A stretch of DNA of 64,000 nt from Pseudomonadota bacterium (GCA_020161365.1 JAIUNU010000008.1:124001-188000), one strand, 5' to 3'; shown: positions 28,634 to 36,797, counted from the stretch's first letter. Made by a program: numbers and translations. Notes: generated by a model not told the origin, from the sequence alone.

Positions 28634-29506
28634 ATGTCCGGCGCCCGCGCTCCTCTCCTGCCCTATGCGGCGCTCCTCGCCGCCATCGTCACGCTGTGCG
28701 TGGGGACCTCGTTCGCCAAGACCCTGTTCCCGCTGGTGGGCGCCCAGGGCGTCAGCGCCTATCGCGTCGGTTTCTCGGCGCTGATCCTGCTGGCCATCTG
28801 GCGTCCCTGGCGTCATCGGCTCTCCGTCGCGGATCTTCGCACCGTGGCGATGTACGGCGCGGTGATGGGCACGATGAACCTGTGCTTCTACATGTCGATC
28901 CGCACCATCCCGCTGGGCCTGGCCATCGCCATCGAGTTCATGGGGCCTCTGGTGTTGGCCGTCGCCCACTCCCGCCGCCTTATCCACTTCGTCTGGATCG
29001 CCCTGGCGGTGCTGGGCCTTGGCCTGCTGTTGCCGATCAACCCCGGCGCCAAGCCGCTGGACCCGGTCGGCGTGGCCTATGCCTGCGCGGCGGCCGTGAT
29101 GTGGGCGCTCTACATCATCCTGGGCAAGCGGACGGCTCACCTGCACGCGGGGCGCTCCGTCGCGCTGGGCATGACCACCGCAGCGCTGATCGTCGCGCCG
29201 ATCGGCCTGGTCTCGGCGGGCGCCACATTGTTCGATCCGAAGATCGCCGCCCTGGGCCTAGTGGTGGCGGTCCTGTCCAGCGCGATCCCCTACTCGCTGG
29301 AGATGATCGCTCTGCGCGGCATTCCCAAGCGCAGTTTCGGCGTCCTGCTCAGCCTGGAGCCGGCGGTCGGGGCGCTGGCCGGACTGGCGATCCTGAACGA
29401 GCGGTTGGTTGTGACCCAGTGGCTGGCGATCGCCGCCATCGTCGCGGCCTCGGTCGGAACGATCCTCACCACGCCCGCCGAAGCGGTCAGCGAGGACGTT
29501 CCTTAA
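28634..29506 (+). CDS. EamA/DMT-family transporter (RhtA-like)
   Basis: This 290-residue protein has ten predicted membrane helices arranged as two EamA repeats. Features include GTSFAKTLFPLVGAQGVSAYRVGFSALIL in the first half. The second half has LSSAIPYSLEMIALRGIPKRSFGVLLSLEPAVGALAGLAILNERL, the typical LxPExPA-type loop of this superfamily. The motif ALRxxPxRxFGVLxSLEPA is strongly reminiscent of RhtA, the threonine/homoserine exporter of E. coli. It sits in the inner membrane. Export of an amino acid or related metabolite is inferred. Its stop lies 2 bases from the stop of convergent cysQ. Confidence 0.88.
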   Translation: MSGARAPLLPYAALLAAIVTLCVGTSFAKTLFPLVGAQGVSAYRVGFSALILLAIWRPWRHRLSVADLRTVAMYGAVMGTMNLCFYMSIRTIPLGLAIAIEFMGPLVLAVAHSRRLIHFVWIALAVLGLGLLLPINPGAKPLDPVGVAYACAAAVMWALYIILGKRTAHLHAGRSVALGMTTAALIVAPIGLVSAGATLFDPKIAALGLVVAVLSSAIPYSLEMIALRGIPKRSFGVLLSLEPAVGALAGLAILNERLVVTQWLAIAAIVAASVGTILTTPAEAVSEDVP

Positions 29507-29508
29507 GC

Positions 29509-30306
29509 TCAGCGCTGTCCGCCGCGCGCGACGAACCAGCCGTTGCGGAAGCTCTGGTCGGCCTTGCCATAGAGGAAAGGAGAACCGTCGGGCTGGGTGA
29601 ACGCCCCGCCGGCGGCGACCAGCACGGCATGGCCGGCGGCCGTATCCCACTCCGAGGTCGGGCCGTGGCGCGGATAGATGTCGGCCGAGCCCTCGGCGAT
29701 CCGACACATCTTGATCGAGCTGTCCATCGGCGTGCGCAGATCAAAGCCGTACTCTGCGGCCAGCTCCGTCGCCTTCTCCTCGCGCATCGTGTGGCTGATC
29801 AGGCCCAGCGCCTGGCCGGCCGGCCAGGGGCGGACATGGATCGGCGTCTCGGCCGCGTCCGGTCCGGCGCGCTTGGCCGCGCCTTCGGCCGTGGTGAACC
29901 ACACCTCGCCCGTGGCCGGCGCACAGACCGCGCCGGCGACCGCAACCCCGCGCTCGATGAGGCCGATATTGACCGTGAAGTTCGGATCGCCGCGGACGAA
30001 GGCCTTGGTGCCGTCGACGGGGTCGACCAGGAAGAAGCGCGGACCGATCGCCTCGGGCGTGCCGAACTCGCTGGCGTCCTCCTCCGAGATCACCGGAATC
30101 TGGGGATAGAGCTTCGCCAGACGCTCCAGGATCAGGCGCTCGCCGGCGCGATCGGCCTCGGTGACCGGACTTTCGTCGGCCTTCTGGGCGACGGCCAGCT
30201 CCGTGCGCCAGTACGGCAGGATGACCACGGCGGCCTCCTCGGTGATCTTGGCCAGGACCCGCCCCCAGTCCGCAAGGTCCTGAACCGTCAGATTGTCGTC
30301 GCTCAT
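29509..30306 (-). CDS. cysQ: 3'(2'),5'-bisphosphate nucleotidase CysQ
   Basis: This 265-residue inositol-monophosphatase superfamily enzyme contains the metal-binding motifs ISEED, FFLVDPVDGTKAFVRG and SEWDTAAGHAVLVAAGG, all intact. The motif EADRAGERLI, with PVTEADRAG near residue 48, and the short length fit CysQ, which removes the 3' phosphate from PAP made during sulfate assimilation. Its start overlaps the stop of the upstream DUF3553 gene (ATGA), so the two are co-translated. It is cytoplasmic or loosely membrane-associated. Confidence 0.92.
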   Translation of the reverse strand: MSDDNLTVQDLADWGRVLAKITEEAAVVILPYWRTELAVAQKADESPVTEADRAGERLILERLAKLYPQIPVISEEDASEFGTPEAIGPRFFLVDPVDGTKAFVRGDPNFTVNIGLIERGVAVAGAVCAPATGEVWFTTAEGAAKRAGPDAAETPIHVRPWPAGQALGLISHTMREEKATELAAEYGFDLRTPMDSSIKMCRIAEGSADIYPRHGPTSEWDTAAGHAVLVAAGGAFTQPDGSPFLYGKADQSFRNGWFVARGGQR

Positions 30307-30506
30307 GCCTGCCCCCGGGGGTCGTCGCCGACGAAGACCAGACGCACACGCATGGCGTCGATGGTCTGCTTGCCGGCCTCTTCGAAATTCACCGTCACGC
30401 GATGTCCGATCACGGACTGCACCTGCCCCAGGCCCCAGTCGGGCTGGCCAGGATGGCGCACCAGGACGCCGGGCTCTAGGAACGGATCGATCACGGCCGT
30501 TTCCAT
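30303..30506 (-). CDS. DUF3553 domain protein
   Basis: I start at the internal ATG (30506) giving METAVIDPFLEPGVLVRHPGQPDWGLGQVQSV. This removes a basic, non-conserved leader. The 67-residue product is a small SH3-like beta domain of the DUF3553 type (WGLGQVQSVIGHRVTVNFEEAGKQTID, ending RVRLVFV), similar to the segment found fused to some UvrD-like helicases. It is overlapped by cysQ. Function is unknown; a nucleic-acid binding role is guesswork. Confidence 0.8.
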   Translation of the reverse strand: METAVIDPFLEPGVLVRHPGQPDWGLGQVQSVIGHRVTVNFEEAGKQTIDAMRVRLVFVGDDPRGQA

Positions 30507-30635
30507 AGGGCCAGTCCGCGCGCGATGAAATGCGCGACCGGCCAAACAGGCGCGTTATTTTCTCGAAGCGGCGATAGCCGCGCGGCGCCGGCGCGTGGTT
30601 TGCGAAAGGCTCAAATCACGGCAAAGTCCGCCGCC

Positions 30636-31313
30636 ATGACCGAGACCGTCTCCGAGACCGCCGCCCCCGCGTCCCCCGAAACCGACGTTCAGGGCCCCGA
30701 CTTCGCCGCCATGCTGGCCGCGCGCCTGTGTCACGACTTCATCAGTCCGGCCAGCGCCATCGTCTCGGGCCTCGATCTGCTGGACGACCCTTCGGCCCAG
30801 GACATGCGCGACGACGCCATGAACCTGATCGCCTCCTCGGCCCGCAAGCTGGCCGACCTGCTGCAGTTCACGCGGGTGGCGTTCGGCGCCTCGGCTTCGG
30901 CGGAAAACTTCGACTCGCGCGAACTCGAGAAGCTGGCGCAGGGCGTCTTCGCCCATGTGCGCCCCACCCTGGACTGGCAGATCGAGCCGCAGGCGATGAA
31001 CAAGCCTTCGTCGCGCGCGGTGCTGAACATCGCCCAGATCGCCGCCAGCGCCCTGCCGGCCGGCGGCGTCGCCACCGTCAAGGGCGTCGCCGCCGATGGT
31101 CGCTTCTCGATCATCGCCGACGCCCAGGGGCCGCGCGCGCGCCTGCGCCCCGAGGTTCTGGCGGGCCTGAAGGGCGAACCCCTGGCCGAGGGCCTTGGCG
31201 GTCCGTGGGTGCAAGCGGCCTATCTGAACGCCCTGGTCCGGGCGGCCGGCGGCCAGATCGCCGTGGAGATCGCCGAAGAGCGCGCGTCGATCGCCGCTTG
31301 GGTCCCCGCCTAG
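30636..31313 (+). CDS. chpT: Histidine phosphotransferase ChpT
   Basis: The ATG at 30636 gives 225 residues and puts the phospho-accepting histidine at position 33 (RLCHDFISPASAIVSGLDLLDD), as in C. crescentus ChpT. The N-terminal helical hairpin mimics a DHp domain. The C-terminal half is a degenerate ATPase-like domain lacking nucleotide-binding motifs. ChpT passes phosphate from the hybrid kinase CckA to both CtrA and CpdR, which together control and protect CtrA. Longer frames start within unrelated sequence and are rejected. The following receiver and cheR genes are on the same strand. Confidence 0.95.
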   Translation: MTETVSETAAPASPETDVQGPDFAAMLAARLCHDFISPASAIVSGLDLLDDPSAQDMRDDAMNLIASSARKLADLLQFTRVAFGASASAENFDSRELEKLAQGVFAHVRPTLDWQIEPQAMNKPSSRAVLNIAQIAASALPAGGVATVKGVAADGRFSIIADAQGPRARLRPEVLAGLKGEPLAEGLGGPWVQAAYLNALVRAAGGQIAVEIAEERASIAAWVPA

Positions 31314-31402
31314 CGCGCAAGATCGCGCGCCCGATCCGGGTTTTAGCAAACCGCTCCTTAACCAGCCGCTGCGCATGGTGCCCGCCTGGATTGGAGCGCG
31401 CC

Positions 31403-31768
31403 GTGAAGACCTGTCTGGTGGTCGACGACAGCCGGGTGATCCGTAAGGTCGCCCGCCGAGTCCTTGAGGACATCGGCTTCGAGATCGCCGAGGCCGCCGA
31501 TGGCATGGAGGCCCTGGCGTGGTGCCGCGCGGCCATGCCTGACGCTGTGCTGCTCGACTGGAACATGCCGGTCATGAACGGCATCGATTTTCTGCGCCAG
31601 CTACGGGCCGAGCCGGGCGGTGCGGCGCCCAAGGTCATCTTCTGCACGGTCGAGAACAGCCCCGACCACATCCGCGCGGCGCTGGAGGCCGGGGCGGACG
31701 AATACATCATGAAGCCCTTCGACGGCGACATCATCGAGGCGAAGTTCGCCGAGGCGGGCCTGCTGTGA
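31403..31768 (+). CDS. Single-domain response regulator (CheY-like receiver)
   Basis: This 121-residue receiver-only protein starts at GTG, with GGAG six bases upstream. The acidic pair DD (VVDDSRVIRK), the phospho-acceptor Asp52 (VLLDWNMPVMNG), the Thr in IFCTVENSP and the Lys in YIMKPFDG are all present, so it should be phosphorylated. No output domain exists, so it acts by binding a partner. It lies between chpT and a cheR-type gene, whose start overlaps its stop (GTGA). Whether it works with ChpT, with the chemotaxis enzyme, or with both is open. Confidence 0.92.
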   Translation: MKTCLVVDDSRVIRKVARRVLEDIGFEIAEAADGMEALAWCRAAMPDAVLLDWNMPVMNGIDFLRQLRAEPGGAAPKVIFCTVENSPDHIRAALEAGADEYIMKPFDGDIIEAKFAEAGLL

Positions 31769-32598
31769 CGCCCGAAGACATGGATCTGCTGGCCGCCCTC
31801 GGCCGCGCGCGCGCCGGCGTCCGTATCGAGACCGAGAAGCCCTATCTGATCGAGAGCCGCCTGGCGCCGCTGGCGCGACGAGAGAGCTATGACTCGATCG
31901 ACGCCCTGATCGCGGCGTTGCGTAGCAAGCGTGAGGAGCGCTTGATCTGGGCGGTCGTCGAAGCGCTTTGCCGCAGCGAAACCCGGTTCTTCCGCGGGCG
32001 CGAGACCTTCGCCCAGCTTCGCGACCAGGTCCTGCCCGCGCTATCGCAACGCCGTCGCGAGACGCCGATCCGGATCTGGAGCGCGGCCTGCGCGACCGGG
32101 CAGGAAGTCTATTCGATGGCCATCGCCGCCGCTGAGGCCCCGGGACTGTTTCCGGGCGCGCGGTTCGAATTCTTCGGCTCGGACCTGTCGGAACGCAGCC
32201 TGGAAAAGGCGCAGGCCGGCATCTACACGCAGTTCGAGGTCCAGCGCGGCCTACCGATACGGCTTCTGATCAAGTACTTCGAGAGCCAGGATGACACCTG
32301 GGCGATCTCGCCCCGGATTCGTCAGATGGTTCGCTGGAAGCGGATCAACCTGCTGGCGGACCTGTCGGCCATGGGACGGTTCGACGTGATCCTGCTGCGC
32401 AACGTGCTGGGCGGCATGGAGGCCTCGCTGCGCGGCAAGGTGGCCCGGGCGCTGGCGGCGCTGCTGCCCGAGGACGGCGTCCTGGTGCTGGATCCGGAAG
32501 ACGACGCCTCGGAGATCGACGAAGTGCTGACCCCCGCGCCCGGCGGTCACGGCATCTATCTGCGTGACCCGTCCATTCGGGCGGCGGCGGCCGCATAG
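31765..32598 (+). CDS. cheR: CheR family chemoreceptor methyltransferase
   Basis: This 277-residue protein has the CheR layout: a short N-terminal helical domain (DMDLLAALGRARAGVRIETEKPYLIESRLAPLARRE), ETRFFRGRETFAQLRDQVLPAL, the SAM-binding loop RIWSAACATGQEVYSMAIA, FFGSDLSERSLEKAQAGIY and the strand FDVILLRNVLGGM. CheR moves a methyl group from SAM to receptor glutamates. Start and stop overlap with the preceding receiver gene makes the pair an operon. The gene ends 43 bases inside the convergent sulfotransferase-like gene. Confidence 0.9.
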   Translation: MTPEDMDLLAALGRARAGVRIETEKPYLIESRLAPLARRESYDSIDALIAALRSKREERLIWAVVEALCRSETRFFRGRETFAQLRDQVLPALSQRRRETPIRIWSAACATGQEVYSMAIAAAEAPGLFPGARFEFFGSDLSERSLEKAQAGIYTQFEVQRGLPIRLLIKYFESQDDTWAISPRIRQMVRWKRINLLADLSAMGRFDVILLRNVLGGMEASLRGKVARALAALLPEDGVLVLDPEDDASEIDEVLTPAPGGHGIYLRDPSIRAAAAA

Positions 32599-33728
32599 GC
32601 GCTTCCCGGGGGGCGCGCCAGCCAGGCGCCGCCCACGAGGCCGCCTAAGGCTTCCCGAAGTTTCGCCGCGCCGCCGACGCTCCCAGGCGTCAACGCCGCG
32701 AGGGCCGGCGCCAGCTTGCGAAACAGAATAGGCGGGGCGTCCGGTCCGATGATCGCTTGCCGCAGGTCCATCAGATCGACCACGGTCCGAGCGGCCTTGC
32801 GCCACGCGACCGGCGGATGGCCGCCGTGCGGCGGCGGGGCGCGGCAGTCGGAGAAGTCCGGGCGCAATCCGCAGCCCGCCTCGATCGTCGCCTCGACCTC
32901 GCGGGCGTAGGTCTGGTCGCGGGCCAGGCGGTCGACATCGACGACCAGATCGGCGTGCGGCAGCGCCTTCAGGTAGGACCGCAGCCACACCGCCAGGAAC
33001 GCCTGAAAGGAAATGCTGGCGGGCGCGCGTTTGAGCCGGGCGCGGACTGTCGCGATCCGATCGGCCAAGGGCGCGCCGCCTTCAAACCCGGCGCCCAGAA
33101 GCACGCGGGAGACGTCCGCGCAGCCGGCCATTTCCGACAGCAGGACATAGTGACAGAGCTCGAAATAGGTCGGGCGCGGGCGGCGACGCAACGAATAGAA
33201 CGACAGCCACTGCTGAACCGGGTCGCGGATCAGCACGATGTGGAACCCGCCAAAGCGCCGCTTCAGCCACCCTGCACGGCCCAGGGTTCGACAGCAGGCC
33301 AGCACCGGGATCTGGTTCCGTTCGCGTGCAGCCGCCACCAGGCCCTCGACATAGACCTGCTGTTCCAGATCGCTGGCCTCGGGGTCGATCCAGAAGCGGT
33401 CCAGGGCGAAGCGGGGATCGAAGCCGCGAACGCCGCCAGCGGGATCGAGAACAACCTCGAACTCTCGCAGATAGGGCGCATCGCCGCCCGGATGGCGCAG
33501 GCCGCTGTTGTTGGGTGTCTCGACTTGGATGGTGGCGGCGGTGACGCGCGCCAGCTGCTCGTGCCACGGCTCGTAATAGGCCCGGACACCGGCCATCCTG
33601 CGGAAGCGATGCCAGACATAGGTACTGGAACAGCGCCAGCCGCTATGAATGAAGACCGTCGTGGCGTCGGACGTGGGCAAGCGGCTGAAATCCCCGGAAT
33701 GGGGAAGCTTCGCCGCACATTCTTTCAA
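32556..33728 (-). CDS. Sulfotransferase-like protein, function unknown
   Basis: The 390-residue estimate uses a TTG at 33728 (KECAAKLPHSGDFSRLP); the true start is uncertain, since a TTG further out lies inside a terminator. The strand-loop TVFIHSGWRCSSTYVWHRFR looks like the 5'-phosphosulfate loop of PAPS-dependent sulfotransferases. The segment FHIVLIRDPVQQWLSFYSLRR resembles their 3'-phosphate binding RDP-x4-S motif. The C-terminal part is Ala/Pro-rich. It could modify a glycan or peptide, but substrate and activity are unproven. It overlaps convergent cheR by 43 bases. Confidence 0.7.
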   Translation of the reverse strand: MKECAAKLPHSGDFSRLPTSDATTVFIHSGWRCSSTYVWHRFRRMAGVRAYYEPWHEQLARVTAATIQVETPNNSGLRHPGGDAPYLREFEVVLDPAGGVRGFDPRFALDRFWIDPEASDLEQQVYVEGLVAAARERNQIPVLACCRTLGRAGWLKRRFGGFHIVLIRDPVQQWLSFYSLRRRPRPTYFELCHYVLLSEMAGCADVSRVLLGAGFEGGAPLADRIATVRARLKRAPASISFQAFLAVWLRSYLKALPHADLVVDVDRLARDQTYAREVEATIEAGCGLRPDFSDCRAPPPHGGHPPVAWRKAARTVVDLMDLRQAIIGPDAPPILFRKLAPALAALTPGSVGGAAKLREALGGLVGGAWLARPPGSAYAAAAARMDGSRR

Positions 33729-33787
33729 CCCTATAACGCGGTCGCCACCCAAGATTGCATCGACGACACGTAGGGTTACATCCAGAC

Positions 33788-33818
33788 ACAAAAAAGGCTC
33801 GCCGACGTTCGGCGAGCC
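33788..33818 (-). terminator. Intrinsic terminator of the entericidin gene
   Basis: GGCTCGCCGA-CGT-TCGGCGAGCC is a perfect 10-bp stem. On the minus strand it is followed by TTTTTTGTG. It lies 25 bases after the entericidin stop codon. Confidence 0.9.
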
Positions 33819-33842
33819 TCTCTCGAAATATGCGCGCTGAGC

Positions 33843-33983
33843 CTAGTTGCTCTTCACGTCTCGCGCCGTTTCCGTCACGGCCTTACCCGCCGACGAGACG
33901 TCCTTGCCGGCCCCTTCGACGGTGTTGCAGGCCGCGACCGAAAGCGAGGCGGCGAGGGCGGCCAGGATCACCAGTTTACGCAT
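33843..33983 (-). CDS. Entericidin A/B family lipoprotein
   Basis: The ATG at 33983 has GGAG seven bases upstream. It encodes 46 residues: MRKLVILAALAASLSVAAC, with a lipobox ending at Cys19, then NTVEGAGKDVSSAGKAVTET and a short tail. The lipobox followed by NTxxGxGKDVxxAGxA is the entericidin signature. In enterobacteria these small lipoproteins form an antidote/toxin pair under RpoS. In alphaproteobacteria, homologues often belong to the EcfG general stress regulon, and a sigmaT-type promoter lies 63 bases upstream here. No toxin or antidote partner is visible next to it. Confidence 0.88.
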   Translation of the reverse strand: MRKLVILAALAASLSVAACNTVEGAGKDVSSAGKAVTETARDVKSN

Positions 33984-34045
33984 GTTATTCTCCGCTGTTC
34001 GCCCGAGCCGCGCGCGGCGGGGCGTGTGAACCGTTGCCCTTGCAG

Positions 34046-34070
34046 AACGCCAGCAGCGAAGCTCGGTTCC
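34046..34070 (-). promoter_or_regulatory. SigmaT (EcfG-type) promoter of the entericidin gene
   Basis: On the minus strand, GGAAC-N16-CGTT exactly matches the promoter read by SigT in Caulobacter. It is located between the phyK stop and the entericidin start, so it drives the entericidin on its own. Confidence 0.8.
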
Positions 34071-34073
34071 GAC

Positions 34074-35780
34074 TCAGACCACGGCGTTCACCGCCTGAGG
34101 AGTCGGAAAGGTCAGGCGGACGGTCAGGCCGCGCGGCTCGCGGGTTTCGAACGCCACAGCCCCCCGCAGCTGGCGGGCGAAAGCGGTCATCAGCGTGCGC
34201 CCCACTCCCCCGCTGAGGCTGTCGGCCGCTCCGGGGCCATCGTCGCTGATCGACAGCTCGGCCTCGTCGCCGCGCACGTGGAAACCCACGACCAACGCCC
34301 CGCCGCCGGGTCCGAAGGCATGCTTCTGGGCGTTGGTGATAGCCTCCACGGCGAACAGCGCGATCGGGGCCAGCCGGTCGGGATCGATGACCAACGGATC
34401 GGCATGAACCTCGGTCCGCACCAGTCCGCCCGCACCGCCGAAGCCGCCCATGTCGTTGGCCAGAAGTTGGGCGGTGAGCTCCTCGAGGAACGGCCGCAAG
34501 TCCACCCGCTTGAGGTCCGGCCCCTGGTAGAGCGCGCGGTAGATCTGCGCGAGCGCGGTGATCCGCTGGCGCGTGTCGTTCATCGCCGCCTTGGCCGCCG
34601 GATCGGCCAGCGCCCGCTGCTGCATGTTGAGCAGGGAGGTGATGATCTGGAGATTGTTCTTCACCCGGTGATGGATCTCGCGCATCAGCGCGTCCTTCTC
34701 GGCCAGGCTGTCCATCAGCGAGGCGTCGCGGGTGACGATCGCGCCCGCCATGGCGTCGAGCGTGGTGGCCAGCTCCCGGATCTCGGGCGGCGCACGCTCG
34801 GCCTGCAGGGGCCGCACGGTGAAGCGTCCGCGGGCGTAGATGGCCGCGACCCGCTGCAGATAGACGATCCAGCGGATCACGCCGCGCTCGGCCGCGTAAA
34901 GCACCGCGCCTAGCGCCAGGGCGAAGGCCAGCAGCGGCAGCAGCAGGCGGGAGATCGGATTGATCGACGCCCACGAGAGCAAGCCGGGCGACGGCGCCGA
35001 CAGGATCACGAACACCTTGTCGTCAACGAGCGGCGCGGCCGAGTAGTTGCGCTGACGCCCGGCCAGGTCCTCGCTGCTCCACAGCACTGACTTGTCGCGC
35101 GCGGCGATGGTCCGCCAGCCCGGATAGGGTTCGCCGAACGCCTGGGAGTCTGTGGCGGCGAACACGCGGCCGTTGGAGTCGGCCAGGGCCACCTCCGCCC
35201 CGTTGGGCAGGAATCGGCTGGTGGTCTGTAGCTTCAGTTCCCGCAAGGTCAGCACGGCGGCCATCGCGCCGTCAAAGCGATCAGAGCCCCCCGCGCGGAC
35301 GGCGGCCAGGATCGACGGCTCGTCGGCGTAGACCGCGCCCGGGGCGGCGGCGACGATCATGGTCTCCCCGCCGCGCAGCGCCTGGAACCAGGGTCGTGCG
35401 CCGCGCTGGGTGTCGTAGGGCGTGGTGGCGGCGGCGCAGGCCACGCGTCCGCGCGCATCGAAGCGGATCAGGTTGGCGTAGCCGGGCAGGCGGGCGCGGA
35501 CGTCGGCCAGACGCTGGGCGCACTCCAGGCCTACCGAGCCCGGCCCCAAGGTCTGGAGGAGCACCCCGGCCGCCTCGATGCGGGCGCGAGCGATCGTGGC
35601 GCTATGGCCTGCGGCCAGCTCCAGGCTCTGACGACGCGCGTCGGCTTCGGCCCGAAAGGCGAAGATCGACTGCAGTCCGCCCAAGATGAGCACAGGCAGC
35701 AGGGCCACGCACAATGCGAGCGCCAGGCGGACTCGGATGGAGTTGGCGGCGCGCGCGGCGCGGCCGGAAAACGCGTTCAC
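34074..35780 (-). CDS. phyK: Sensor histidine kinase PhyK of the general stress response
   Basis: This 568-residue kinase has a GTG start that overlaps the sigT stop. There is a first membrane helix (about residues 18-42), a periplasmic sensor region and a second helix (near 290). A HisKA_2/HWE-type transmitter domain follows, with the phosphorylation motif EIHHRVKNNLQIITSLLNMQQRA (His371) and an ATPase part containing NAQKHAFGPGG and SISDDGPG. The gene order phyK-sigT-nepR with divergent phyR matches the Caulobacter stress locus. PhyK phosphorylates PhyR in response to stress such as osmotic or oxidative insult. Confidence 0.93.
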   Translation of the reverse strand: MNAFSGRAARAANSIRVRLALALCVALLPVLILGGLQSIFAFRAEADARRQSLELAAGHSATIARARIEAAGVLLQTLGPGSVGLECAQRLADVRARLPGYANLIRFDARGRVACAAATTPYDTQRGARPWFQALRGGETMIVAAAPGAVYADEPSILAAVRAGGSDRFDGAMAAVLTLRELKLQTTSRFLPNGAEVALADSNGRVFAATDSQAFGEPYPGWRTIAARDKSVLWSSEDLAGRQRNYSAAPLVDDKVFVILSAPSPGLLSWASINPISRLLLPLLAFALALGAVLYAAERGVIRWIVYLQRVAAIYARGRFTVRPLQAERAPPEIRELATTLDAMAGAIVTRDASLMDSLAEKDALMREIHHRVKNNLQIITSLLNMQQRALADPAAKAAMNDTRQRITALAQIYRALYQGPDLKRVDLRPFLEELTAQLLANDMGGFGGAGGLVRTEVHADPLVIDPDRLAPIALFAVEAITNAQKHAFGPGGGALVVGFHVRGDEAELSISDDGPGAADSLSGGVGRTLMTAFARQLRGAVAFETREPRGLTVRLTFPTPQAVNAVV

Positions 35781-36388
35781 CGGGGCGAGCTCAATCGCTC
35801 CGCGTCGGCCAGGATCGCACGCATCGCATCCCCCGCCGACGCCCCGTCGCGGTCATAGGCGCCCGTCTCGAGGATCGCCTGCAACGCTCGGCGCGCCCGG
35901 CTGACCCGGCTCTTCACCGTGCCGACCGCGCAGTTACAGATTTCGGCGGCCTCTTCGTAGGCGAAGCCCCCGGCGCCCACCAGGATCAGCGCTTCGCGCT
36001 GCTCCGGCGGCAGCATGGTCAGGCCCTGACGCAGCTCATCCAGCGCCACCGGCGCCTCGGGATCGTCCACCGCCACCAGCGTGCGTTCGGCCGCTTCCTG
36101 GTCGAGCTGGGACTGGCGCCAGCTACGGCGCTTTTCCGAGTAGAACTGGTTGCGAAGGATCATGAAGGTCCAGGCCTTCATGTTCGTGCCCATCTGGAAA
36201 CTGGCGCGGGCGTCCCAGGCCTTCATCATGGCGTCCTGCGCCAGATCGTCGGCGGCGGTGGGGTCGCCGGTCAGGGTGCGCGCGAAGGCCCGGAGATGGG
36301 GGATCAGCGTGACGAGCTCGCGCTTGAACGCATTGTCCCGCACCGGGTCGGGCGCCGAACGCCCAACATACGGCTGGTCAGTGCTCAT
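35777..36388 (-). CDS. sigT: ECF sigma factor SigT (EcfG type)
   Basis: This 203-residue sigma factor has region 2 (DDLAQDAMMKAWDARASFQMGTNMKAWTFMILRNQFYSEKRRSWRQ) and region 4 (GLTMLPPEQREALILVGAGGFAYEEAAEICNCAVGTVKSRVSRARRALQ). It is an EcfG-type sigma and the output of the general stress response, recognising GGAAC-N16-CGTT promoters. Its ATG overlaps the nepR stop, so sigma and anti-sigma are made together. A site of this type lies upstream of nepR, implying autoregulation. Confidence 0.95.
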   Translation of the reverse strand: MSTDQPYVGRSAPDPVRDNAFKRELVTLIPHLRAFARTLTGDPTAADDLAQDAMMKAWDARASFQMGTNMKAWTFMILRNQFYSEKRRSWRQSQLDQEAAERTLVAVDDPEAPVALDELRQGLTMLPPEQREALILVGAGGFAYEEAAEICNCAVGTVKSRVSRARRALQAILETGAYDRDGASAGDAMRAILADAERLSSPR

Positions 36389-36570
36389 TTTTCGCCTGCC
36401 GGCGGTTCAGCCTTGCGCAGGATATCGAGAAACTCGTCGGGAACCGGCTCGTTGACGACCTCGTCGAACATCTGCCTCAGGCGAACCCCGATCGCCTGCT
36501 GACGCAGGCGCGCTTCGTCAAGCGCCGCGGCGCTCTTGCGTTTGTCTTCCATGGGTACGTGTTCGATCAT
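36385..36570 (-). CDS. nepR: Anti-sigma factor NepR
   Basis: I place the start at the ATG of 36570 (MIEHVPMEDKRK; 61 residues). The longer frame would begin inside the promoter. A later ATG at 36552 cannot be excluded. The conserved helix DEARLRQQAIGVRLRQMFDEVVNEPVPDEFLDIL is the NepR signature. NepR binds SigT and blocks it until phosphorylated PhyR takes NepR away. It is the first gene of the nepR-sigT-phyK operon. Confidence 0.9.
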   Translation of the reverse strand: MIEHVPMEDKRKSAAALDEARLRQQAIGVRLRQMFDEVVNEPVPDEFLDILRKAEPPAGEK

Positions 36571-36634
36571 GTCCTCGACGCCGAAGCTTATCGGCGCCCG
36601 CCCCCTTTGGCCGAATGTCTTTCCGCCAGACGAC

Positions 36635-36659
36635 AACGTGGTTTTCCGTACCCGGTTCC
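36635..36659 (-). promoter_or_regulatory. SigmaT promoter of nepR-sigT-phyK
   Basis: On the minus strand, GGAAC-N16-CGTT with a C after GGAAC. The -10 element is about 65 bases upstream of the nepR start, so SigT probably activates its own operon. Confidence 0.85.
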
Positions 36660-36698
36660 ATAAGCTTGGGCATAAGATGGCAAAAATCTGCGCGCGGC

Positions 36699-36723
36699 GG
36701 AACCGTCCAGTTGAGGGGGCGTT
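36699..36723 (+). promoter_or_regulatory. SigmaT promoter of phyR
   Basis: On the plus strand, GGAAC-N16-CGTT ends 74 bases before the phyR ATG. It points away from the nepR promoter only 40 bases apart, giving a compact divergent regulatory region. Confidence 0.85.
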
Positions 36724-36736
36724 ATCGACCTTCGAC

Positions 36737-36762
36737 GGAACGGCGTAGCTTCACCGTTCGTT
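36737..36762 (+). promoter_or_regulatory. Possible second sigmaT promoter of phyR
   Basis: GGAAC-N17-CGTT lies 35 bases before the phyR ATG, with one base more spacing than the other sites and without the C after GGAAC. It may be a tandem weaker promoter or chance. Confidence 0.4.
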
Positions 36763-36797
36763 GGTAGGTTTTTGAAGACATCGAATCGGGAGGGGTC

